From JAABUE01 sp037440925 (GTDB lineage: Bacteria > Chloroflexota > Anaerolineae > Anaerolineales > Villigracilaceae): a stretch of 16,912 bases of DNA. Location: the NCBI GenBank assembly GCA_037440925.1, contig JBBITF010000064.1, positions 1 through 16,912 of the forward strand, read 5' to 3'. The notes under the pieces are model-generated. The model saw only the letters and a program-made list of their open reading frames with translations. It was not told where the DNA came from and did not search any database. Shown piece by piece: positions 1-5,848 of this stretch. The translations under genes and the position numbers were made by a program. Numbering within the stretch: position 1 is the stretch's first letter; every line of letters starts with the position of its first letter.

Positions 1-238
1 CGCTCGAAAGCATTTACCCAAACTTACATCGTAATTTTAGAGAATACGCCCTGCCAATCTTTTGGGTCTCAACAGAGTATAGACGGTCACCATCTGTTCA
101 GTCCAGGGGTTTCGGCTTGTCTGAGTTAGAACAGTATAACCCAGGATAACAAATTGCGTGCAGAGTAGGAAGAAATATTACACAATCGGGAAGAATGCCA
201 CTTCAAATCATTTGCTTGTTTCAGTATCATAAAAAAAG
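1..238. other. left-edge region without a convincing gene
   Basis: No recognisable product is visible here. A plus-strand frame is open from base 3 to a TAA at 147-149 (about 48 codons) and could be the 3' end of a gene starting outside the window. A second plus-strand frame is open from 1 to a TAG at 127-129, so openness alone is weak evidence, and neither translation resembles a family I know. The right end holds the likely promoter of the next gene. No tRNA cloverleaf or terminator hairpin with a T-tract was seen. Confidence 0.4.
202..230 (+). promoter_or_regulatory. sigma70-like promoter of the CNBD gene
   Basis: TTCAAA (202-207) and TATCAT (225-230) are separated by 17 bases. The -10 box ends 8 bases before the ATG at 239, so the transcript would begin at or almost at the start codon. 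Only an A-tract and no Shine-Dalgarno lie between. Prediction by eye. Confidence 0.5.
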
Positions 239-721
239 ATGTTAAGGGCGCTGCAGTCGGTTTTGCTGTTTCAGAACGTGGACGAACACACGCTCTCTCT
301 CTTTGCATCGCTGTTTGAGCCGTTTTCCTGCCTGGCAGGAACGGTCATCTTCGAGCAAGGCGAGCAAGCCGATTTTATTTACCTTTTGTTGAGCGGAAAC
401 GTCGAAATACGTTACAAACCCTATGATGGCCCACCCATCACCATCACGACCTTGTCGAAAGGGCATTTCTTTGGCTGGTCAGCGGTCATTGGCAACCGCA
501 CCTACACTTCTGGAGCCGTGTGCAAACAAGACTGCACGGCCATTCGGATGCGCAACAAAGATTTGTATGATTTCTGTGTGCGCGAACCGCAGGCTGGTTA
601 CATCCTCTTGGATTTGTTGGCGCAATCGGTATCCAATCGCTGGCAAGACGCGCACGCTCAGATTCACGCTTTGCTCAATTCCAGATTGGCAACCAATGGG
701 AATCGAACCAAGTCGTTATAA
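239..721 (+). CDS. cyclic nucleotide-binding domain protein (CRP-like effector domain without HTH)
   Basis: The 160-residue protein is a single cNMP-binding beta-barrel (about residues 10-120) plus a C-terminal helix. It has the usual LFxxxxxFSCLAGTVIFEQGE-type start, the L-L-L-S-G-N-V-E turn near 50 and a phosphate-binding-cassette region starting at GHFFGWSAV. It ends without the helix-turn-helix of CRP/FNR regulators, so it is unlikely to bind DNA alone. The Glu that normally follows FG in the cassette is Trp here, so classical cAMP binding is doubtful; some uncharacterised bacterial CNBD proteins have a similar FGWSA motif (from memory). The ATG at 239 has no Shine-Dalgarno. The stop codon overlaps the ribosome binding site of the NFU gene, suggesting translational coupling. 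It probably senses a small ligand or acts as a partner of the NFU protein; this is inference. Confidence 0.85.
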   Translation: MLRALQSVLLFQNVDEHTLSLFASLFEPFSCLAGTVIFEQGEQADFIYLLLSGNVEIRYKPYDGPPITITTLSKGHFFGWSAVIGNRTYTSGAVCKQDCTAIRMRNKDLYDFCVREPQAGYILLDLLAQSVSNRWQDAHAQIHALLNSRLATNGNRTKSL

Positions 722-730
722 GGAGGAACA

Positions 731-976
731 ATGACCACCCCCGAAAATCACACGCGGGAAGATCAAATCAAGAACCTTCTGGAACGCATCAGCGCCTACA
801 TAGAACAGTTCCATGGTGGGTCGGTAGAGTTCATTTCATTGGATGGCAACAGGCTCACCGTCCGGCTGGGAGGCGCGTGCCTGGGCTGTCCGCTCCTGCC
901 GTCTACCCTGCATGGCTGGGTTGCGGGAACCGTTCATCAATTCTTCCCCGATGTAGAAGTCATAGCGGCGGAATAA
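731..976 (+). CDS. NFU-type (NifU C-terminal domain) Fe-S cluster scaffold/carrier
   Basis: An 81-residue stand-alone NifU C-terminal domain. It has the family pattern HGGSVEF near 28-34, LTVRLGGAC and the C-x2-C pair at Cys50 and Cys53 followed by P-S-T-L. In the family this CxxC holds a [4Fe-4S] cluster between two subunits for delivery to apoproteins, in the cytosol. No N-terminal IscU-like domain is present and the length is typical of minimal NFU proteins. A strong AAGGAGG (720-726) sits 4 bases before the ATG and overlaps the upstream TAA, so this is the second gene of a two-gene operon. I do not assign nifU because there are no nitrogenase genes nearby. Confidence 0.9.
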   Translation: MTTPENHTREDQIKNLLERISAYIEQFHGGSVEFISLDGNRLTVRLGGACLGCPLLPSTLHGWVAGTVHQFFPDVEVIAAE

Positions 977-1016
977 AGCCAAAGAAACCGGCTTTGCGCC
1001 GACTTCTCTGTACTTT

Positions 1017-1069
1017 GGGAAGCGAGGCGTTTAGGGCTTATGCAGTGCGCCTCAAACACCTCGCTTCCC
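1017..1069. terminator. hairpin between convergent genes, likely bidirectional terminator
   Basis: GGGAAGCGAGGCGTTT (1017-1032) pairs with AAACACCTCGCTTCCC (1054-1069) at 15 of 16 positions. The exception is a C.A mismatch on the plus strand that becomes a U.G wobble on the minus strand. The loop is 21 bases. It lies between a plus-strand stop (976) and a minus-strand stop (1095). Downstream on plus is CTCCCTTTTG, only a short T-run, so intrinsic termination is plausible but not classical. A smaller AAAGCC/GGCTTT pair lies at 975-995. Confidence 0.5.
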
Positions 1070-1094
1070 TCCCTTTTGAGAAGATACGATCATT

Positions 1095-1934
1095 TCATCG
1101 GCGGATGGAACGCCAGATGATAAACGCACCGGCCCCAATCAACGCCACAGCCCAGGCATAATTGAACCACCGCAGCCAGTTAGGGAGAAATGCCAAAATA
1201 GCCACTATCCCCAGCGCCAGCGCCGGCCAATACCCCCAACGCATGCCTGCCAACAACGCCACCAGCAGAAAGGTGAGCGCCAGACCTGCAAAGAAGAACA
1301 TTCCTTGCCACGCTTCTCCCAGGGTTTCCGGAAGAACAGATACCGCCGCCAACGTCAGCGCCACCCCGCCCGGAAGGATAGCCCACCATTTTTCACGCCC
1401 GCTCAAGTAAACCAGCCAAAAACTCACCCCCACCGCGCCCAGGAAGATCACCCCGCCAAATTGTTCTAAAGAGGCAGGCAGCAAAAGGAGTACACCCATC
1501 CCTGCCAGGGCTAACGCAGGCAAGACCGACCACCATTGCCCGCTCAAAAAGACCGCCAGAAAGGCCAAACCGCCTGCCAGGAATACCAGCCCCCAAAAAG
1601 CCTCTGAAGCGCTCTCCAGCAAACCAAAGGCCTGCAAGAAACTCAGACCTCCAGCCAGCAAACATAGCAAACCCAAAACCAGGTACGGATTGATGCGTTT
1701 TGCGAAAATTGCCTGCCGCGCGCCTTGAGAATCTAGCGTCTCACCTGCCCCTCTGCCGCGCCAAAAATGGTTCGCGAGCAACCACATGCCCAGCCAGACC
1801 AACACAGACGGCCCAAACAATTGCATCGGTTGAACATGGCCCGGCAAAGAAAATCCAGCAGCATTCAAGAACATCCATCCTCCCAACAAGAGGAAAACGC
1901 CGCCCCAAAACAGGTAGCCTCGCTGCAAAATCAC
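1095..1934 (-). CDS. multi-pass membrane protein of unknown function (LiaF-TM-like)
   Basis: A 279-residue, very hydrophobic protein with about eight to ten membrane segments, short loops and a basic C-terminus (WRSIRR). The N-terminal pattern (YLFWGGVFLLLGGWMFL) resembles the LiaI/LiaF-like transmembrane domain; the specific role is unknown. I place the start at a GTG (1932-1934), giving V-I-L-Q-R-G, because GGGGA lies 4 bases upstream and the GTG overlaps the TGA of the preceding gene as GTGA, typical of translational coupling. A longer frame back to 1985 would run into the upstream coding sequence and lacks such support. The paired upstream gene encodes a similar membrane protein, so the two may form one complex. 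Confidence 0.75.
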   Translation of the reverse strand: MILQRGYLFWGGVFLLLGGWMFLNAAGFSLPGHVQPMQLFGPSVLVWLGMWLLANHFWRGRGAGETLDSQGARQAIFAKRINPYLVLGLLCLLAGGLSFLQAFGLLESASEAFWGLVFLAGGLAFLAVFLSGQWWSVLPALALAGMGVLLLLPASLEQFGGVIFLGAVGVSFWLVYLSGREKWWAILPGGVALTLAAVSVLPETLGEAWQGMFFFAGLALTFLLVALLAGMRWGYWPALALGIVAILAFLPNWLRWFNYAWAVALIGAGAFIIWRSIRR

Positions 1935-2461
1935 GCTTTCCCCTTCCCGTGCATGGACGAATACAGTCCCTGCCCAATGACCCATAGGCCAAGCACAATG
2001 AGCAAGATCGCCGCGCCGTAGTTGCCAAGCAGATTCCAGCCGCCAAAGAGAGCAGAAAAGGCCAGAAACAACACGGCGCTGGTGACTATCAGATTCAAGC
2101 CATGGCTCAGATTACTGCGCGTATTGCCGCCCAGCAAACCGCGTAAGATGCTGCCCACCCCCACGAAACCCGGCACCAAAAGCCACATGTACCAGTCTGA
2201 CCAATCGCCCAGGTATTCAAAGTAGTAGAACAGGCCGCCGATGCCAGCCACTACCGCAGCCGGCACAGCCAACCCTGGCGTGCCCAGGATCAAGCCGAAG
2301 AAGAGTAGCAGCATACCCACCCCGACGACCGTAAATGGCCAATCGGAAAAACGCTCTGCAAATGCCGCCACCTGTGGGATGCTGCGCTGGGCCAGAAACC
2401 ACAGCCCCAACAAAATCAATACGATGCCAAGCGCAAGTTGGGTACGATTAGAACGACTCAT
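1931..2461 (-). CDS. multi-pass membrane protein, LiaI/LiaF-like transmembrane domain
   Basis: A 176-residue protein with about five to six hydrophobic segments. It starts with a basic stretch (MSRSNRTQ) followed by LALGIVLILLGLWFLAQR, the pattern of the LiaI-LiaF-like transmembrane region found in small cell-envelope stress and anti-sigma-associated proteins. No soluble domain or catalytic motif is visible. The ATG at 2461 is chosen because AAGGAGA lies 5 bases upstream; an upstream in-frame extension to 2530 has no ribosome site. It is the first gene of a two-gene unit with the next membrane protein, overlapping it by 4 bases. Inverted repeats 27-85 bases upstream (2488-2546) could be operators. 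Function unknown; envelope role inferred. Confidence 0.75.
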   Translation of the reverse strand: MSRSNRTQLALGIVLILLGLWFLAQRSIPQVAAFAERFSDWPFTVVGVGMLLLFFGLILGTPGLAVPAAVVAGIGGLFYYFEYLGDWSDWYMWLLVPGFVGVGSILRGLLGGNTRSNLSHGLNLIVTSAVLFLAFSALFGGWNLLGNYGAAILLIVLGLWVIGQGLYSSMHGKGKA

Positions 2462-2487
2462 GAAAATCTCCTTTCCAAGCCATGCTC

Positions 2488-2546
2488 GATACGTATCATC
2501 GAACACGGATACGGGGCATTTTGGGCGCATCGTGCATGCCCAAAAT
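2488..2546. promoter_or_regulatory. two inverted repeats upstream of the membrane-protein pair
   Basis: GATACGTATC (2488-2497) is a perfect 10-bp palindrome. ATTTTGGGC (2518-2526) and GCCCAAAAT (2538-2546) are perfect 9-bp arms around an 11-base spacer. Both lie just upstream of the minus-strand start at 2461, where a promoter and operator are expected. There is no T-tract after the second hairpin on either strand, so it does not look like a terminator. A role as regulator-binding sites is a guess from position and symmetry. Confidence 0.35.
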
Positions 2547-2643
2547 ATCTCGTTCCTTCCCGGTTTTTCAAAAGATACCGTAACTGCCTACCCTGCGGCG
2601 CAAATTTGCCTTTTGAAGTAGAGTAACCCTCCACGAACAGGGC

Positions 2644-2692
2644 CACGAATGCTCGAATGGAACGCTATTCATGAATTCGTGGGGCATTCGTG
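2644..2692. repeat. palindromic intergenic repeat (CACGAATGC...GCATTCGTG)
   Basis: CACGAATGC (2644-2652) pairs with GCATTCGTG (2684-2692), with a second inner pair CGAAT (2654-2658) / ATTCG (2675-2679). Short intergenic sequences built from CACGAATG/CATTCGTG units are common in environmental bacterial genomes, from memory. One copy is seen in this window. Confidence 0.45.
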
Positions 2693-2810
2693 AACGGTGG
2701 ACGGTGGACGGTTTGCCATCAGAAAAGATTCGCGTAGGCAGTTACAAGATACCTCACTACACTATTGTACGCGCAAAGAGTAGAGAAGTTGCGCCGATTT
2801 CATGTTTGAC

Positions 2811-2967
2811 TCCATTGCAAAAAGGTGTTTGCACCGCAGAGCGCACAGAGAACGCTTAGATTTTTTACTGATTCCGCAAAGAAAAGGGGCTCTTGATGCG
2901 GGTTTTGCAAATTTTTAACCCTGCGCGCTCGGCGCTCTCGGCGGTTAATGGTTTTTGCAGTGCAGTC
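2811..2967 (+). repeat. dispersed ~150-bp repeat, copy A, with inverted ends
   Basis: By hand alignment, about 134 of 149 aligned bases match copy B at 16650-16798, same orientation, with one 8-base gap. The ends are inverted: TTGCAAAAA near 2815 against TTTTTGCAG near 2952-2960, and CCGCAGAGCGC near 2834 against GCGCTCTCGGCGG near 2932-2944. No transposase or long frame is inside, so it is MITE-like or a large structured repeat. The CGCAGAG/CACAGAG wording recalls widespread intergenic repeats of environmental bacteria. Confidence 0.8.
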
Positions 2968-3041
2968 ACTCCTGTCGAAGCAACAATTTGGGTTAGAATT
3001 TGCTTCATCCATGCCTACGCGATTGGAAAGGAGACGCGCAC

Positions 3042-3725
3042 ATGAAAAGACATTTGCCTTCGGTCATCCTGGCAAGCGTAGTGGTAATCGGCAGCCTGGT
3101 AGCCTGCAACCTGCCGGTCGCCCAGGGCCAGCAGCCGCTTACCGCGACGCCGCTACCGACAGCCAGCCCTACTGCAATCGTCATAAGCATTACCGATACG
3201 CCCAGCGCTTCGCCGACGCCAGAGTTAGCGCCTTTTTGCGCTCCAGAGGCTGTGAGCATTCCAACGCCTGCGGGATGCACACTTCCAATTGCGCAGGAAG
3301 GCGATTCATTTTGCCAAAAGAAGATTCCTTACAACCTGATTTTCATCTCTCCCGGCTCAACCTATCAAACGCTGTCGGAGAGTTTTCGCTGCACAGAAGC
3401 GGGCATCCAGAACGGTCGCCAGGTGATTACCTGCAGCGGGCCAATGGCTGCCTCCTATGAAGTGAAGGTTTGCGACCCGACTTGCATCGTGCCAACCACA
3501 GGCGTAGAAAGTGCAGTTTGCCCATCAGGGTACACCCTAGACAGCGCACTGCAGTGCTGTGCCCCCCAGGCGCAAATCACCCAGCCGAATTGTGTGATAT
3601 TGAAACTCAAAACCAAGACCTGTGTGGTCAACTGCGCTATTTACAAGAAAAAGTCGGATTGCAATGCCAATTCTTACGCCTGCCTCTGGAACGAAAGCAC
3701 AGATACGTGCCAGTTGAGGCAATAA
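3042..3725 (+). CDS. cysteine-rich secreted lipoprotein of unknown function
   Basis: A 227-residue protein. It has an N-terminal signal MKRH + hydrophobic stretch + lipobox L-V-A-C with Cys22 as the predicted lipidated residue. A Thr/Ser/Pro-rich linker (about 30-65) follows. The rest is a globular region with 16 further cysteines, an even number that suggests disulfides outside the membrane. Near the C-terminus the spacing C-x3-C-x8-C-x6-C-x-W-x7-C recalls small PSI-like disulfide modules, but I cannot assign it. The ATG at 3042 is chosen because GGAAAGGAG (3025-3033) lies just upstream and the signal peptide starts there; an extension to 3000 would place charged residues before it. It stands alone, next to repeat copy A. 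Confidence 0.8.
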   Translation: MKRHLPSVILASVVVIGSLVACNLPVAQGQQPLTATPLPTASPTAIVISITDTPSASPTPELAPFCAPEAVSIPTPAGCTLPIAQEGDSFCQKKIPYNLIFISPGSTYQTLSESFRCTEAGIQNGRQVITCSGPMAASYEVKVCDPTCIVPTTGVESAVCPSGYTLDSALQCCAPQAQITQPNCVILKLKTKTCVVNCAIYKKKSDCNANSYACLWNESTDTCQLRQ

Positions 3726-4037
3726 TTCGTCACCTGCGCCTGCGCCGCCACACGGACCAGGTAGCCAGCCCCAGCGGTAAGGCTACCGCGCCTCCGCAGG
3801 GCAGCAGACGGCGGGGAGCAGATTCGGTTGGTTCTGGTTCACTGGCCGGCAGGTTCTCTGCTGGAGGCGGTGCAACCACAGGCGGCGCAAAAGTGTATGC
3901 CCGCTTACAGGCCGTGATTTCCACTTGCCGCAAACAAGAGCGCAATGTGTTCGTCTTCTTGCGCAGCCTGTTCGCCCATCAGCCCGTCTCCCTGCTTGTA
4001 AAAAGCTTCGTGTCTTCGAGCCTCTGTGTCTTTGTGG
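3726..4037. other. intergenic region with gene fragment and dispersed repeat
   Basis: This 312-bp stretch between the lipoprotein gene and the minus-strand glycosyltransferase has no complete gene. It carries a minus-strand frame (3730-3945) that reads like the anchor end of a surface protein, and a repeat (4006-4040) that runs into the glycosyltransferase stop codon. No terminator with a T-tract was recognised. Confidence 0.55.
3730..3945 (-). pseudogene. possible remnant: C-terminal membrane-anchor segment of a surface protein
   Basis: A 71-codon frame beginning at a TTG without a Shine-Dalgarno; a stop lies 12 codons upstream (3979-3981). The translation has a Pro-rich linker (APPVVAPPPAENLPASEPEP), then LPCGGA, a 15-residue hydrophobic run and a terminal RRRRR. 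That tripartite order is seen at the C-terminus of sorted or anchored surface proteins. The large extracellular part one would expect is absent, and repeat 4006-4040 lies just upstream, so this may be what is left of a deleted gene. It may also be chance in GC-rich DNA. Confidence 0.3.
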
Positions 4038-4040
4038 TTA
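4006..4040 (-). repeat. short dispersed repeat of the CACAAAGACAC...GAAGACACGAAG type
   Basis: Read on the minus strand, the segment starts TAACCACAAAGACACAGAGG and ends GAAGACACGAAG, with near-repeated 12-mers. A frame through it encodes NHKDTEARRHE, a phrase I recall from spurious small ORFs over such intergenic repeats in many genomes. Its first three bases (TAA) are the stop codon of the glycosyltransferase gene. Confidence 0.55.
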
Positions 4041-5048
4041 CTCTCCCAGCAATACTTCCAGGTAAGCCTCCACCATCTTCTCCAGCCCAAAAACGGATTC
4101 GGCTCGTGCGCGCGCCGCGGCCCGGAATTTGGCCTGCTCAGCCAGCACTTCTCTGGCCGCCCCCGCCAGCGCAGATACGTCCGGCGGCGCCAGTTTCCAT
4201 TCGTTTGCGCCATAGGGAACCAGCCGCCCGGCTTGCTCGCCGACCAATTCGCGCAGAGAACCGGTCTCGAAGCCAATCACGGGCAAACCGCAGGCCAGCG
4301 CCTCGATAACGGAGTTTGGGCAGGGCGGGTTGATCTCAGCCGAAAACAGCAAGTGCGCAGAACGCATCAGATCAGGGATGTCTTCGCGCGGGAGCAGGCC
4401 CAAGATACGGAGCGTGAAACGGCGTCCCTCGGCCAGCCTGCTCACCAGGCGCTCATCCACCTTGCCCGCCACCAGCAGTTCCACCGGCGCAGAAGCAGAT
4501 AACATCTCTGCCAATTGAACGGCGGCGCGCAAGCCGGTATCCAGCCCACCTGCCAGGCTGCCTTCTACCACCAGCAGGCGATAAGGCGGGTGGGACAAAA
4601 TCGAATTTTGTCCCACAGGGGCATACGTCTCCAAATCCACGCCGTTCCAGATGACCCTCCCCGGCGCGTCTGCCGCCCCGTACCAATCCTCCCACCAGCC
4701 GCGCACGAAACGGCTCTGGTAGATCACCCGCTCTGCCAGGCGCTTGCGAATGAAGGCCAACAAAGCGTTGCCGTATTCGGCGCGCAGAGTATAAGTCAGT
4801 CCGCTCCAACGCGCGCGCTGCACCCAGTTGACTCCGTCCAGCCGCTGGACCAGGCGCACGCCGCGCCGTTTCGCCTTCCATAACGGAAGCAGGTAGCGGG
4901 TCCCGCCGAGAACGAGGAGGGCATCCGTCGCCTGACGGGGGTCATAGGTCACGTCTATCCCCCGCTTACGCAGCCCCTCTTCGAATTTCATCCGAAAGGA
5001 AGCCACGCCGCCGCTTGCAGCGCGCGGGGTGATGCAGAGGCAGGTCAT
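4038..5048 (-). CDS. family 4 (GT-B fold) glycosyltransferase
   Basis: A 336-residue retaining-type glycosyltransferase of the GT4 (glycosyl transferases group 1) kind, probably moving a sugar from an activated donor to a cell-envelope or secreted glycan. The N-terminal domain has the glycine-rich SGGVASF (12-18). After the linker motif WNGVD (134-138) comes the donor-binding domain, with E239...PNSVIEALACGLPVIGFETGSLRELV (about 239-269); Glu249 is the usual conserved C-terminal glutamate and the DPCPN-like PPCPN insertion is seen in some members. Residues 145-153 (VGQNSILSH) are encoded by a perfect 27-bp palindrome and look like an insertion in the interdomain segment. The ATG lacks a Shine-Dalgarno but has TATAAT six bases upstream. 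No other glycan gene is adjacent, so the substrate is unknown. Confidence 0.88.
   Translation of the reverse strand: MTCLCITPRAASGGVASFRMKFEEGLRKRGIDVTYDPRQATDALLVLGGTRYLLPLWKAKRRGVRLVQRLDGVNWVQRARWSGLTYTLRAEYGNALLAFIRKRLAERVIYQSRFVRGWWEDWYGAADAPGRVIWNGVDLETYAPVGQNSILSHPPYRLLVVEGSLAGGLDTGLRAAVQLAEMLSASAPVELLVAGKVDERLVSRLAEGRRFTLRILGLLPREDIPDLMRSAHLLFSAEINPPCPNSVIEALACGLPVIGFETGSLRELVGEQAGRLVPYGANEWKLAPPDVSALAGAAREVLAEQAKFRAAARARAESVFGLEKMVEAYLEVLLGE
4590..4616. repeat. perfect 27-bp palindrome inside the glycosyltransferase gene
   Basis: GTGGGACAAAAT (4590-4601), a 3-base loop CGA, and ATTTTGTCCCAC (4605-4616): 12-bp perfect arms. On the minus strand it equals exactly nine codons (V145 to H153), starting and ending on codon boundaries. 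AT-rich core and flanking GC-rich coding sequence differ in composition, consistent with an inserted small palindromic element. Confidence 0.85.
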
Positions 5049-5054
5049 GGCTGT

Positions 5055-5084
5055 ATTATAACGTCCCGAACGGGTTGGCGTCGG
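5055..5084 (-). promoter_or_regulatory. promoter of the glycosyltransferase gene, leaderless
   Basis: TATAAT occupies 5060 down to 5055 on the minus strand. Six bases (ACAGCC) separate it from the ATG at 5048, so transcription would start at or beside the A of ATG. The -35 region is weak (CCGACG at 5084-5079, 18-base spacer). No Shine-Dalgarno fits in the gap. Confidence 0.6.
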
Positions 5085-5114
5085 CGGGATGTTCGAGCAT
5101 TCGGCCTTACTTTG

Positions 5115-5123
5115 TGGTATCCT
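5115..5123 (+). promoter_or_regulatory. extended -10 promoter of the deoxynucleoside kinase gene
   Basis: TGGTATCCT fits an extended -10 (TGn + TATCCT at 5118-5123). It would start a leader of about 20 bases that contains GGAG (5142-5145), 7 bases before the ATG at 5153. The -35 box is not evident. Confidence 0.4.
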
Positions 5124-5152
5124 TAATCCATTCTATCTGCCGGAGCCTGCCC

Positions 5153-5836
5153 ATGTACATAGCCATCGAAGGGGTGATCGGCGTAGGCAAGACCACCCTG
5201 GCCCGCTTGCTGCAACCCCGTTTTGACGCTGAACTGTTGCTCGAAATCTTTGAAGAAAACCCATTCCTGTCCGACTTTTACGCCGACCGGGCACGCTATG
5301 CCTTCCAGACGCAAATTTTCTTCCTGCTCAGCCGCTATCGTCAGCAGAATAGCGCCGTGCCGCAAATCTTATCGGCCGGCAAGAATTTGCTGGCCGATTA
5401 CACCTTTGCCAAAGATGCCCTCTTTGCAGGCATCAACTTGAGCGGTGATGAACTCGATATGTATCACAAGGTGCATGAGGCGCTGGGAGAAAAAATCCCT
5501 AAGCCCGATTTGATTGTCTACTTGCAAGCCAGCACCGACGTGCTGATGGGGCGCATTGCCCTGCGCGACCGCCCCTACGAGCGGCACATGGAACGCGCCT
5601 ACATAGACGAATTGAACCTGGCCTATGAGGACTTCTTCTCCCGCCCCTATGACCATGTGCCGGTGTTGAAAATAGACACGAATCATTTGAACATCGTCCA
5701 AAATGCGGAACATTTGGCGCTGATCGAGAACCGCATCAAACAAAGCCTGGGCCTGCCCCCCTTCCAACCGGGCTTGCCCCTGCCCGAAAATCCTCCCGCG
5801 CCCCCGCTCTCCGATTCAAGCGTCAAACCAGACTAG
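5153..5836 (+). CDS. deoxynucleoside kinase (dAK/dGK/dCK family)
   Basis: A 227-residue cytosolic kinase that would transfer phosphate from ATP (or another NTP) to a deoxynucleoside, the first step of nucleotide salvage. The P-loop is EGVIGVGKTT (6-15). The substrate-site signature ENPFLSDFY follows (35-43), then LADYTFAKD (80-88) and a LID with the Arg-rich RDRPYER near 147-153. Length is close to the usual 205-240; the last ~25 residues form a Pro-rich tail (about 199-220) not needed for catalysis. Start ATG at 5153 has GGAG at 5142-5145 and puts the P-loop at the N-terminus as in the family; the frame is open further upstream but without support. It is followed after 12 bases by the nucleotidyltransferase-like gene, likely one operon. 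Deoxynucleoside preference cannot be read from sequence. Confidence 0.9.
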   Translation: MYIAIEGVIGVGKTTLARLLQPRFDAELLLEIFEENPFLSDFYADRARYAFQTQIFFLLSRYRQQNSAVPQILSAGKNLLADYTFAKDALFAGINLSGDELDMYHKVHEALGEKIPKPDLIVYLQASTDVLMGRIALRDRPYERHMERAYIDELNLAYEDFFSRPYDHVPVLKIDTNHLNIVQNAEHLALIENRIKQSLGLPPFQPGLPLPENPPAPPLSDSSVKPD

Positions 5837-5848
5837 GGAGCATTCCAC

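Larger units (their letters stand above)
2547..3041. other. repeat-rich intergenic region
   Basis: No gene is supported. It holds the palindrome GCAAATTTGC (2600-2609), an 8-bp inverted pair TTCAAAAG (2567-2574) / CTTTTGAA (2610-2617), an ATTCGTG-type palindromic repeat (2644-2692), a short tandem ACGGTGG x2.7 (2694-2712), and copy A of a longer repeat (2811-2967). A TAGAAT at 2994-2999 may be the -10 box for the lipoprotein gene at 3042; no good -35 box was seen. Confidence 0.6.

Noticed and set aside
2518..2546. Inverted repeat considered as a rho-independent terminator
   Set aside because: Neither side is followed by a T-tract, and it lies upstream of a gene start, not after a stop.
2694..2712. 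ACGGTGG tandem repeat considered as a CRISPR or VNTR start
   Set aside because: Fewer than three units of 7 bases with no spacers.
3470..4309. A 279-codon plus-strand open frame across the end of the lipoprotein gene, the gap and the glycosyltransferase
   Set aside because: It overlaps two well-supported genes, its translation is Arg/Pro-rich without any motif, and it has no ribosome site; it is an artefact of GC-rich antisense.
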